DNA from: Eunapius fragilis
Lineage: Eukaryota; Porifera; Demospongiae; Spongillida; Spongillidae
DNA: 64,000 bases
Direction: 5' to 3'
Assembly: GCA_963681505.1 (NCBI GenBank)
Contig: OY811974.1
Coordinates: 12,061,412-12,125,411, forward strand
Shown: positions 34,012-44,102 of the stretch, in pieces
Numbering within the stretch: position 1 is the stretch's first letter
Layout: each line of letters starts with the position of its first letter
Made by a program: the position numbers and the translations under genes
The notes under the pieces: generated by a model
The model's database searches: none
What the model was told of the DNA's origin: nothing
The model's input: the letters and a program-made list of their open reading frames with translations, nothing else

Positions 34012-34612
34012 TAGCACAGCTACTTCCGCCTCCTCGGGTATCGTCAATTGTAGCTTCCGCTTTTAGATGCGCTTGGGCTAACTCCGCTGTCTGCAGCCTG
34101 TAAGCCAGTTTCACCGCGCCGTCCAGAGTCTCTGGTGAATCTGTGAGAAGTTTGAGCTGGATGGTAGAGGAAAGAATACCCTGGATAAATTGGTTACGAG
34201 CAATCTCCAAGCGCCTCTCTGGTGGCCATGAAGAATATCCTTTGTCCGCCAGAACACGCAACCTGCCGGCGAATTCGAGGACAGACTCACCTGCTTTCTG
34301 TCTCGCCACGTGCATCTTCGCCTGCCACTCTAATTCCACCCCGTCAGGAGAAAAGTGACTCGCAAGACACGCTTTCACCGCATCATACTCAACCGTTTCG
34401 CTCACCAATCCCAGCTGACTTACAATCCTGAAGGGCTCGTCTTCAAGCAGCGAAACCAACTCTGCTCCTTTCTTCTCTTCAGGTAAGCCTGCTTCTTGGA
34501 TATATAGTTCCACTCGCTTTATCCATAGACTGAAGTCGGTCCCAGTTGCGAAGCGAGGAGGCGGACGCGCTGAAAACCGAGTAGGCCTCCTCTCGCGTTC
34601 GGGTTCCGTCAT
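34012..34612 (-). pseudogene. gag: Gypsy gag, truncated by an insertion
   Basis: The ATG at 34612 overlaps the primer site. The frame (MTEPERERRPTRFSARPP) continues through a retrotransposon Gag capsid-type region: FSLWIKRVELYIQEAG, LLEDEPFRIVSQLG, AGESVLEFAGRLRVLA, NQFIQGILSSTIQLKLL. It stops at 34007, just inside the inserted Helitron-like element; no zinc knuckle is seen. About 200 residues of Gag remain. Confidence 0.75.
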
Positions 34613-34628
34613 CCCACTCCTGACACCA
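34611..34628 (-). other. Primer-binding site for tRNA-Leu
   Basis: The minus strand reads TGGTGTCAGGAGTGGGAT one base after the LTR. This is complementary to CCA plus the 3' end of eukaryotic tRNA-Leu(CAG) over 18 bases (tRNA end recalled as ATCCCACTCCTGACA). Confidence 0.8.
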
Positions 34629-34629
34629 A

Positions 34630-34732
34630 TGTAGCGTCGGATACAGGTGTGGCAAAAAGGATCATCAATGCAATCACATACGTGCTTATATAATACAGAT
34701 ACAAGTACAAAGGTCATAGCGCATGCGCTACA
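34630..34732 (-). repeat. 5' LTR (103 bp)
   Basis: Identical to the LTR at 28816-28918; TGTAGCGC start and GACGCTACA end on the minus strand. Confidence 0.9.
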
Positions 34733-34935
34733 CATCGATATAACTGGTACTGCATGAATTCAATGATAAATCAGCCGGCTGGTACCAGCGGAGGAAGAAT
34801 TGTTGAATACGACTTTACTAAGCCTTCGGCTGGTTATCAATAACTGCACATTCACGTATATACTTGGCGGAGCTATTTTTAAGTTCAGCTGAAAGTTTCC
34901 GTGGGCAGTTCTTAATGGAGTTACTGTTATTAAAA

Positions 34936-35271
34936 TCAAACTTTTCTAACAAAATGACGCATTCGTCTTAATTGGCGGCTATTTATACCTATAGCCAGCA
35001 AACGTTCAATCTTAACCTCTGGCTGGCGATCGTTATGACAAGTGCAGCACAAATCTTCCACATATCGAGGGAACATTGCAAAAATGTCACGTTTCGAGCA
35101 ATTGGCGGTAATTTTTAGCCGTTTGGATTTATCAGCGTTTTTAGGGGCTATCGCCTCAAAAGAGCGGTTTTGCGATGGATCTAACATCAACTGTACTGGC
35201 AAACCATTCATGAAGTGTGTTTTTAATAGCTCGATGCCTCCTTCAACTCTAAAGTAAAATGTAGCTTGCAT
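34936..35271 (-). CDS. Hypothetical protein, unknown
   Basis: A 111-residue frame of balanced composition (TFYFRVEGGIELLKTHF ... DLCCTCHNDRQPEVKIERLL). I recognise no domain. A diverged copy of its start occurs at 27775-27815, so it may be part of a repeat. It could be an exon, since GT follows shortly after the open region. Confidence 0.3.
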   Translation of the reverse strand: MQATFYFRVEGGIELLKTHFMNGLPVQLMLDPSQNRSFEAIAPKNADKSKRLKITANCSKRDIFAMFPRYVEDLCCTCHNDRQPEVKIERLLAIGINSRQLRRMRHFVRKV

Positions 35272-35604
35272 GCTGCTATTTTTTAAAACGAAATTGGTGA
35301 AACTTGGTTATATATGTGTACACAGGTGCATAACTCCCATCTTCTCATTACGCTTTGGGGACTTAAGGTAGGAGTTGATTGTTTGTGTGAGCTATGATAT
35401 TAGCTTGCATTTTATTTCAGAAGAATTCTTCAGATTTTAACAAGATATTTAAATGAGAATAATTATTGCCGTCCACGACGTGATGGCAATCCAGGTAGCA
35501 ATGGCTTGGTCAGGCTGGCGGTGGTAGGCACCTTCACCTCCTTCTTCTCCTTTCATCCTCTTTCGAGGTTGAAGGACCCGCCACACGCTACACCGCTGCC
35601 ACCA

Positions 35605-35731
35605 TGTAGGATTAGGTCTTGATGTAATCACGCGCACCGCACGTGACAGTACACCACACACTTCTCTGCAGACTGCCATATATACGCAAACAAATTTTAA
35701 CTACCGTGCTACCGCAGCGTACGCTACCACA
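35605..35731 (-). repeat. Probable LTR of a second Gypsy-like element with tRNA-Leu primer site
   Basis: On the minus strand a 127-bp unit starts TGTGGTAGCG and ends AATCCTACA. TGGTGGCAGCGGTG follows at once and matches the complement of CCA plus the tRNA-Leu(UAG) 3' end over 14 bases. A short gag-like frame runs on to about 35449 and then stops. No second LTR is seen, so this is a truncated 5' end. Confidence 0.45.
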
Positions 35732-36153
35732 CTATATGGGCCACTGCGTAAGGAATCGAGGTACATGTAAGTTCCTTTTCACGTTCTAATACGCCCCATC
35801 TTAGTTTACAAAGGTCATAAGACTAAAAGGACATGCCCTACCAAGCTTTCGAGGTAAGCTTCACGATTAGTACGGTTGACGTTGTTATTGTTACAGTATT
35901 AGTCTCGTACCCAGACCCACATCGCAGCTGCGGATGGAATACATCACCGCCTACGCGAGTAGTGGGTCAGGTGTCCTCCTGTACAAATTTCTGTCCAGCG
36001 ATTACATAATACGTACATTAACGTCATGTATGAATAATATTATCTTCCGCAAGAATGCAATTAGTGTGTTAATGCTTTAATTAGCAAGCAACTACATTTC
36101 TGGATCTCTCCCTTCTTCGTACAATATCTTCCCTATTAAGGAAGCGATTATCA

Positions 36154-37081
36154 GTGCACTTAGCATTGGTATCACCCAATCCTAAACGCCAGCTTTTTGA
36201 ATTATCTCTCATAAGCGCGGTCAAGGTAAATGTAAGCTATGCTGCATCACAAGTGCTGGGTCACAGGCTGCGGTGGGGAGCAACCCGCCAAGGCCTGCCC
36301 CCTTGCCTGGGACTATGTGAGCTCCAGCAACTGAAAGATCATCCTGACAAGGCCTGCATCTCCTGGCGGTGTGGCCATGGACCTTTCTTTCCTTTCACTG
36401 CACACACCCTACAACGGACCTCACTTTCCTTTCACTGCACGCAACCTAATTTCACTGTCCATTACTCCACAATTGACAATGTGGTGGGGCTCCTTAGCAG
36501 ATTTGAAAAAGGAGCCATGATGGCCAAGGTAGACCTAAAATCAGCATTCAGAATGGTTCCAATGCAGGCCTCTGAATGCAGTTCAGAATGGTTCCAATCC
36601 ATGCCTCTGAATGGAGCTCCCATTCAGAGGCCTGGATTGGAACCATTCTGAATGCTGATTTTGAGGAGGCTCCACCACCATATCCATCTTAATTCTGAAG
36701 CCAGAGCTGACATACGATGGTGGAACAGTTTCCTACCATCTTGGAATGGCATTTCTATATTCATCTCCCCAGATTGGAACTATGCAGAGTCCAATCCAGT
36801 TGTACACGGATGCCTCTGGCACCTGTGGTTATGGGGCCTACTTGGATGGGCCTTGTTTGGAGGCAACTGCCCACACCAGTGTCTCAAGAGCTGGCAGAGC
36901 TCTAGAAGGTCGCCTGAGACACCTCCACAGAGCTGTGGCCCCTTCAACGTCCAGTGCCACCAACAGGGCAGGGATCAGGAAATACTACGCCTTCTGTCAC
37001 AAATTTAACCTGACCACTCTGCCAAGGAATCAAGCATTCCATCAACCTTTTTACTGGGTATCTCAGTCAAACGGGGAGTGA
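36154..37081 (+). pseudogene. DIRS-like retrotransposon pol fragments
   Basis: The first frame has HYSTIDNVVGLLSRFEKG and AKVDLKSAFRMVP, a DIRS/Ngaro-type RT start. After a palindrome (36538-36664) the next frames give RLHHHIHLNSEARADIRWW and then an RNase H-like LYTDASGTCGYGAYLDG, followed by the N-terminal region of a tyrosine recombinase (YYAFCHKFNLTTLP). The RT palm with its catalytic aspartates is missing and several frames are needed, so it is dead. Confidence 0.65.
36538..36664. repeat. Inverted duplication inside the DIRS-like fragment
   Basis: TCAGCATTCAGAATGGTTCC is followed about 80 bp later by its complement, with an extra direct repeat of CAGAATGGTTCCAATCCATG between. The centre is near 36615. 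It replaces the RT core, as expected after a fold-back repair event. Confidence 0.7.
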
Positions 37082-37127
37082 GAAAGGATCGTCTATGGAA
37101 GAGGTAAGTTTATCAAAGTGGGCATGC

Positions 37128-37526
37128 TTACCCCTCTTGACTTCGTGCCTCGAGGGGTAGGGACATGGTACTGAAGGCAGAAGGGGGCGTTGAGGAAGCT
37201 GCTCTCCCGCGACCTGGAGTGGTGGGTCCTCTCGCGCCGCTTGAACTTCTTCTTGAATCGCATGCGTCGGAGTCGCTGGACTCAGACGACGAGCTGGCTT
37301 CTCTCCTAAGATGAGGATCGGCTGTGACATCGCTTCTCGCTCTTTGCCTTTTTGGCGCGATTGTGAGGGGCTTGCTTCGTACCTCTCGAACCGATAGCTC
37401 GTCAAATAAATACCCATAGCAGATCAGAACGCCGTAACCTGTTGGTAAGCTTACGAACGTGTCCCGACCACGGACCACGTCTTCGATGACTCGGAACTGT
37501 TTGTCCTTAACTTTGGCATACCCCAT
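37128..37526 (-). pseudogene. RecQ-like helicase N-terminal fragment
   Basis: MGYAKVKDKQFRVIEDVV then GRDTFVSLPTGYG corresponds to motif 0 and motif I of RecQ-family helicases, but the Walker lysine is replaced (GYGV instead of GYGK). The rest is Ser/Arg-rich and unrelated. No other helicase motif is present. It lies between the 107-bp inverted ends. Confidence 0.55.
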
Positions 37527-37779
37527 ACGTTCACCCGCCGAATCGCACGTTTTACCGGTACATCATCCATCTCTTGCCTTACCGCCATAACCGATAACTT
37601 CGATTGATAACTAGAATATGCAATTAGCGCATACCTAAAATCTGATTGGTCGCTACAATATTCCGGCGCAACTGGACAGAAATTTGTACAGGAGGACACC
37701 AGACCCACTACTCGCGTAGGCGGTGATGTATTCCATCCGCAGCTGCGATGTGGGTCTGGGAACGAGACTATTACAGTAT

Positions 37780-38746
37780 GGTCTCCTCTGCTTCGCGAAC
37801 GTGACAGGCGTGCACCAAGATTTAAGGTCAGACATGTCTCGTACTGTAACCTGACCTTTATTTGTTTTCTTGATTTTTTAGTGTCTGAACCAGAGAAACA
37901 ACCTGCATGCTCGATCGTCATAGCGTGTAAAGACATCTACTTTCAGGGCCGTGGCAACCAGTCCGGCCTGACCAGTTTTTTTCCCCGAACGGAAAATTAT
38001 TAAACGTTATTGTTACCAATCACATAACGCTCACGATAATCAGGACTATTATTGTAGCAACTATAACTACTTCTCACAGCCACCACAATAGGAATACATT
38101 ATATATCATGGCATGTTTGAACGAGTTAGTCAGCTTGAATGAGCACAGACTAGACATTTTTAGCAAGTTTTGAAATGAAATTTATTGTTATTGTAATGTT
38201 ATATTGTATCATTTATTGTATATGTATTTATACACATGTATATATATATGCAACCAATCATAGCTCTCGCATGATCTGTTTTCATCAATCCCCAATAGAA
38301 TAGGTAGACATGCATATTTTTCACCAATTTGTATGAAAAAAACAAACAACAAAAAAATGCTGGGGCGGAGCCCCAGACCCCGCCTCTTCCCATGGCCGGA
38401 CCACTTTTTCTTTCGTTCCTACGGCCCTGACTTTTCATTATCTGTTCTTTATGTTTATAATCAATTGAACGTGTAGTAATTAATATCAATTTATGTTGGG
38501 ATCATCATTTACGGTAAATACACGAGATTCGATACGTTTGTCAACGCCCAATAGTGTGTACTGGCTACACTTCAGGGGTGTCGGCTGTAACACTCCTGAG
38601 CGGTTACTACTACACCCCAGGGGAGTGTTATTCCTAAACATGCGTATGAACACCCCTAAGTGTGTTGCGGTAACACCTTTTTTGTAACAGTGTGCGTGTG
38701 TGTGTGTGTGTGTATGTGTGCGTGTGTGCGCGTGCGTGCGTGCGTG

Positions 38747-38781
<35 letters not shown>

Positions 38782-39076
38782 GCTAACAGGGAACGTGCGA
38801 GAGTGTATCCCCTTCAGAATAGTAATTTATTTTTAATATCTGAAAAGAACGATACTCTATAAAGACATAGCTTTGTGAAGGAGTTCAGTTAGCAGGCGAC
38901 TATACCATAATCGGCTACCATTTCTGAACAATTGGAACATTGATTGGCGGTTTCGTACACGGACCCTATCCCCTGATCCAATCGGAAAATAAATTCTCCC
39001 GATGTATAGGAATTTAACGTGGGGACGAGGTGAACACTGAATACACTTAACTAACATTAACAGATTTAATTGTCAC
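37780..39076. other. Intergenic with TG-rich microsatellite
   Basis: No gene recognised. A TG/CG-rich microsatellite is at 38690-38772. The stretch 38560-38690 has several short GTGTTA/TAACAC motifs like those at 43395-43470. Confidence 0.4.
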
Positions 39077-42000
39077 TCATGTCCTGACATACTTGAAGCA
39101 AAGTCCGTATGGCCGTATATACTTCTCAGTTTTTTGAACCCAATATTCATCTTTATCACCACATTCTTCAGGTGATATTATTGTTAACGTTTCATTCTTA
39201 ACTCGATTCTGAAAGACAACTTTATACATTTTCCCTCCATAGAGCAATTTTTCTGCATAGTTTTCTGCTACTTCGATTGATGGGCTGGAGTATATTCCTT
39301 TCCCATAACGAGAACGAACTGATTTGCTCAGCTTGTAACCTTCCTCAGCAATACCGGTTTCACCATCTTTGTTTGTACCATGATAAGATACAGGCCACTC
39401 CTTGCTACATGATTCTTTTCTTGCGCCCATAGGTCCAAGCCAGTCGTCATCATCATATTTGCCAATTACATTGAGGGCAATTCTCAGCCATCCGTATGGA
39501 CGCTTGTAAACTTTACCTCCGCGCATATATTGAGTTCCATCATCTATTTCATTTGTAAAGTCATAGCTAAAGGCAGGATCAAGGAGGTTTGATTTCAAGA
39601 CTATTGGTACGGGCGCACTTGCTCTCAAACGCATCACAATCATAATATCGCTATAATTCTGAATCTGTAAAGTGCAAATAGAAGAAATAAAGCAATACAC
39701 AATCAAAAGTAGATTTAAACCATCAGTATTTTAGGTTTCAGATATTATAAAGAAAGAACCCATAAATGAAGAGATTGAACAGTGGAAGAAAAAAGTAAGG
39801 AATTTAAATGTAGAGCTTGAATATCAATCTTACAGATGGCTTTTATTACGACACTTAAAAAATATAGGATAGAAAAGTTAGTTAACCTCCAACCATATCC
39901 CTTGTATCCGTACTAATTTCACCACCCACAATCGTATGTCTGAACTTTATTATTTCTTATAATGAAGTTTTTTATAAACTGGTCATTTATACGCATTCAA
40001 AGCAGTGCCGGGTTACAGGTGGCGCAAAAGCGCCAGGCCCACTGAAGGTAGGGGCCCACTGCTATCGCATTCGAATAGCTTCACTTTGACGCGCGGATTT
40101 GGAACCGGAAACTAAAAAGAATTATACACTCAGCTGGCATGGGAACTAATTTCGGTCCAAGCTCTGTACAACACATATGCACAGTCAAACACAAAGGGGC
40201 TGTTTAAATGGCAAACTTCATTGTACATCGCGGTAGACATGCAACGTCATGCAGGATAATAGACATTGTATTTTGTACCAGCGACGAGTGGCAAGTTAAA
40301 TATCAAATTAATGCTGTATGAATGCTCCTTCTGTGCTTATGCATAACCTATATATCTGACTCATGCATACCCCATCTAGGTCCCCGTCATGCGTCTAAAC
40401 TAGTTGACGATAACTGTTTGCCCAAAAAAGGGTCAGGCGGCAACATGGTGACAGTGTGTACCCATCGGGCCAAGTCTGGGACCAAGGTAGCGCTGGCTTG
40501 CCTTGGGTGCGATCAGATGTGCCACACCATGACACGGTTATGGGTTTGACGTGGTTGGAGGGTAGAAGCCTGAAGGGTGCCGCCTGCCATTGATGTATGA
40601 CAGGAAAATCAGTGTACAGGTACAAACAGTGCGCGAGAGGAGTGGTGGGTGGGTCAACAAAAGTTAAGTTTTGGTCATCGATTGCTGCATGGTTATGAGA
40701 CTGAATGGTTGCTTTCCCAAGAACACCATTATATATAACAATACAATACCTGGAACCAGATAAAGAAACAATGCAGTTTGGGATAGTATGTTTAGAGGGA
40801 GAGTTCAACCGGCAGGCGGCTAGACCTACTTTAACCTTAGACAAAGTCCCCTTTTAATGCCCTATATGCTTTCCCATACTACATCTAATTATAAGCGGGG
40901 AGTAGGTGCACAACCATTCGCCTTTCATCAAAACATTGTTTTCTTCCTACACAAAAACACGTTTATTGCGGTAGGAAATTTTCCTCAATCAGCTATTTTA
41001 ATTTCAATTCTCAGCCGGTATAGAATCTCGTCAAAATGACTTTTCTAATTAGCCGAAGTGAATGTACGCAGCTTGCATCAATTCGTAATTGTTTATGTGT
41101 CTATTCAAATACAAATTATTACATGCATGCAAATGCATGGCGATTCTAAAGTATTGGATGATCTTTATGCCGAACGATGTTAAAAGTAATCAGTTGCAGT
41201 ACGAAAAATCCAAATGCACGTGAGTCAGACGCGTAATTTATATTCCCCAACGCAACCCATCTGGTAAGCAGAATGGCAACTCTCGCACTCACTTTTGCTG
41301 TCCCCAGAGGCCCACTAGATTTACATTGCGCCAGTATCCTATAGTTGTGAGCGCAGCCCCCAAACTGCTACTTTCTCATCACCTAACTTCTCCGTCATAA
41401 AAGATGGAGTCGCGTGGTGGCATGCAAATGTACCTTAACCTTAAATCTCCAGGTCCAAGTCCTATACGCGTAGGACCAATATTTGAAAATTCATTATAAA
41501 TAGAAATGCAGTTTTTTGGCATCTATTTCTCTACTGCTGTTTGATGTGTCTATCGAGCTAAATTTACCAATTGTCAGTCTATTTTTCAAATCACACCCTT
41601 GGTTACACGATGCTAATAAACAGTTACGGTTCTTAAAGATGCATTATGTAGAGAATTTAATTGTCACAGAAAAAAGTATAACAAGTATAACTTATTTTGA
41701 ATGTTTTTTGAAGCATGATGTATACATTCTATGGCAGTGTTTTTACTCTAATTGGTTTTGCCATTTTAAACCGAAAATACATGAATGTTTTCAAGTTTTT
41801 GTCCATTCACTTGGCTATTCCTGCAGCATGCGTCTGACAAATACCTATCGTTCATAAGCTTGTGGAGCTAGCAATTTTCAAATCTACAATGTACTTTTTT
41901 ATATGCTTAGTGCAAACGACCTGTCTTACTACCCCCTTCTTTTAACACGTTGCTCTGATCTTCCCAACATCATGCACTGCATGAAAGTTTGGATTTACAA

Positions 42001-43196
42001 TATATTTACTACTGTTCAAATGTGTATGTAAATATTGTATATGTGACATTTCCGCTATAGTAAATGAAAGCTTTATATTTACTACGGTATTGATGTCACA
42101 TATACCATATTTACTAACGCATTTGTACCGCATTTGATCAGTAGTAAATATATTGTAAATCCAAACTATCATGCAGTGGATCACTTTTTAGTACTTTAAG
42201 TTACTTTGCGATTTACCGCAAATATATCTTTTAGCAATGCAATTGATTGCATTTGAAAATCTTTGAAGAATTGCAAGAAAGTAAAAATATTTTCTGAATT
42301 AATAACCATTTCTACAGTATAATGAGATTTTGGTTTGTTCTTAGATCATATGAGTTTGCTAAAAATTAATTTTAACTTGCGTCCTACGCGTAGGACGATA
42401 ATCCTACGCGTAGGACGATATAATCCTACGCGTAGGACGACGGGAGATTAAAGGTTAATAACCATAATTTTAATGCGTGTTGTAATTCTAAAACCTATAC
42501 GGGCAATGCTTATGTGGTGGACTCCCAGACCCCAACGGAGAATTACAACACTCCGCCTTACAACTGGTGAGGGCTTATTTCCTAGGGTCGAAAAACATCT
42601 GACTCACCACGATTAGGACTATAAATGGCATTTTGTACTGCTTACTAGACCCATTCACGGAGGCCATTTAACCTACCTAGTATTGGGTCTGAACGAGATC
42701 ATAGAATATCAGTGTTACGCGCATGTGATCAATGAAATCTCGGAAGTGTTAGGCTTACTTGATATTCCGAAAGTCTACGGCCATTTTCTAAAGACCTTCC
42801 TCTATATATGAGCCATATGTAGTCACTATCGGCCATACACATGTCTAGCTTTTCCGCGCATAAAGCTCGCAGTACTTCGACGTATGAGTCTTTTCCCACT
42901 TCCAAACAAATTTCCCTTCCCGTAAGAAATGATAGGTATATGTGAATTTTCTCCCCACTTTCGCGGACGTCACCATAGGAGGTAGTTGCAGACGCATACA
43001 CAGCTTCTGACAGATCTTCGTATTTCAGTTCTTCAACCTTCGAGAACTCTGGTTCGTGGCGCCTTTCTTCGTATTCCTGTTCAGTGATGACCGGCCTTTG
43101 AAGCATCACGGAGAACGCGGCCGCAACTAATCCATCCGTAAATCGTTCTTCTCCCCTGGCAGCCATATCCGAGGGGTCCGCCACCGCTGATATCAA
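39077..43196 (-). CDS. Ubiquitin-like domain fused to ADP-ribosyltransferase-like domain (two exons)
   Basis: Exon 1 is 43196-42759 and exon 2 is 39664-39077; the join is in phase 0 between GT (GTAAGC) and CAG. The protein has 341 residues. Residues 1-82 are acidic and unknown. Residues 83-162 are ubiquitin-like (KIHIYLSFLTGREICLEV, IYRGRSLENGRRLSEYQ in exon 1; then IQNYSDIMIVMRLRAS in exon 2), ending without a conjugation GG. Residues 175-341 match a PARP/ART-like single-domain family: RPYGWLRIALNVIGKY, SYHGT (His241), GKGIYSSPS (Tyr271), and C-terminal KYIRPYGLCFKYV. The H-Y pair fits the NAD-binding ART fold; the third catalytic residue is not assigned. No frameshift is seen. The role is inferred as ubiquitin-linked ADP-ribosylation or signalling. 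Confidence 0.75.
40385..40610 (+). repeat. Dispersed repeat, copy 1 (in the intron)
   Basis: Shares GTTTGCCCAAAA, GGGTCAGGC, GGGTAGAAGCC and CCTGCCATTGATGTAT in the same order with 46645-46835. It has no coding potential. It lies in the intron of the ubiquitin-like/ART gene. Confidence 0.55.
41976..42178. repeat. Foldback inside the intronic element
   Basis: ACTGCATGAAAGTTTGGATT at the start pairs with the complement ending at 42178, and the inner parts pair in steps (ACAATATATTTACTACTG; TATGTGACAT). It is AT-rich. Confidence 0.65.
42382..42437. repeat. Three copies of the palindrome TCCTACGCGTAGGA
   Basis: Copies at 42382-42395, 42402-42415 and 42424-42437, 20-22 bp apart. A near copy sits at 41460 by the other end of the same element. 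Probable protein-binding sites of the element. Confidence 0.7.
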
Positions 43197-43469
43197 TGAA
43201 GGTGCCAGAAATCAATAAATCCGGTAGAAATCACCTTAAAAAGAGGAGTTTGCTTATAAAAGGAGCTTTGAAATTTCAGCCGGACGTCCGGCTAAAATGA
43301 CTGCCTGGTGAACAAGAGTCCTCCACAGAAGTAATCTTTATTGGATTTCATTTGCTGCTTGCATAAAAAAAGGCCCGAAGGATGGTAGGTTTGAGGGGTG
43401 TTACAGCCCATGGAATGTTATGGTAACACATCAGGGTGTTCAGCTGACATGTATGGGTATGTTAGGGTG

Positions 43470-43745
43470 TCACATGGAAAAAATGCGGTGAATCAAGCTT
43501 TGATTTATGAATTGATTTGTTCTCGGGAATCACGCGCTAAATCAATGATTGATTTCATCAATGAAAAATCTATTGGACAATCACGCAAGAATATTTATCA
43601 ATTGATTTTATTACGAATCAATTCTAATATACATTGTAAAATCCACAAAAAACCACTTAATGATTTTGCACACGATTTTAGTATAGTGAATCCCGTGTAG
43701 AATCAAACGCACGATTTCATACGTGATTTCTCAAATGATTATTAT
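43470..43745. repeat. AATCA/TGATT-rich block
   Basis: Many AATCA and TGATT pentamers in both orientations over 270 bp. A similar block is at 46160-46345. Origin unknown; the 100-codon ORF across it is not convincing. Confidence 0.35.
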
Positions 43746-43792
43746 ATGATCACAAGGCTAAATATTAGAATGAGACAAAGAGAAAGATGGCG

Positions 43793-44100
43793 TCAGTCCG
43801 CATCAGAGCTAACGTTGCTTGAAGGATGTGCAGGTTCTGGTGAGTGGTGAGGAATCTCATGGCTTGTCCCTCCAACTCCACAAGACGCTCTTGCCCTTTC
43901 AATGCTCAGCAGCCGTTTCTTTTGGTACACTGTCAGGATCCGTTCTTCTTGCACATGCTCATGGCCTTCACTTGATTCTTCCAAGCCGGCGTCCAAAGAG
44001 CTTGAGGTCTCTGGTAGCGGTAGCAGCACTGTTAGTACTGAAGCACGGAACGTTTTAATGGACTCAACATCAACATACTCTAGTGGCTTACCTCTGGGTA
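43793..44100 (-). CDS. Possible exon, unknown protein
   Basis: From about 44100 the minus strand has an open, non-repetitive frame (YVDVESIKTFRASVLTVLLP, HVQEERILTVYQKKRLLSIE, ...SSNVSSDAD) ending at 43793. Upstream it runs into the 29-bp minisatellite. No domain is recognised. It could be the last exon of a small gene, since an AG precedes the open part. Confidence 0.3.
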
Positions 44101-44102
44101 AC

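Larger units (their letters stand above)
28816..34732 (-). mobile_element. Ty3/Gypsy LTR retrotransposon
   Basis: Identical 103-bp LTRs (TGTA...TACA) bound the element, with 4-bp flanks CATC at 28812-28815 and 34733-34736. It reads on the minus strand: LTR, tRNA-Leu primer site, gag, a 2.5 kb insertion, the end of RT with RNase H, integrase, polypurine tract, LTR. Protease and the N-terminal half of RT are missing, so it cannot move by itself. Identical LTRs suggest a recent copy, but 103 bp is a weak clock. Confidence 0.9.
35892..37779. mobile_element. Element with 107-bp near-identical inverted ends
   Basis: 35892-35998 and 37672-37779 are inverted copies with very few differences, including ATCGCAGCTGCGGATGGAAT and CTACGCGAGTAGTGGGTC. 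Between them lie DIRS-like retroelement scraps and a RecQ-like helicase fragment. The end motif resembles the hairpin at 21150. The class is unknown; long TIRs around unrelated scraps suggest a non-autonomous DNA element that captured them. Confidence 0.55.
41435..42458. mobile_element. Intronic element with TTAA-type ends and CCTACGCGTAGG palindromes
   Basis: The left end TTAACCTTAAATCTCC and right end GGAGATTAAAGGTTAA are inverted. Next to the left end is one CCTATACGCGTAGG, next to the right end three TCCTACGCGTAGGA. It is 1024 bp with no transposase. A separate 203-bp foldback (41976-42178) lies inside. It is wholly within the ubiquitin-like/ART intron. Confidence 0.5.

Noticed and set aside
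34611-34628. tRNA gene
   Set aside because: Only the 18-base complement of a tRNA-Leu 3' end is present, next to an LTR: a primer site, not a gene.
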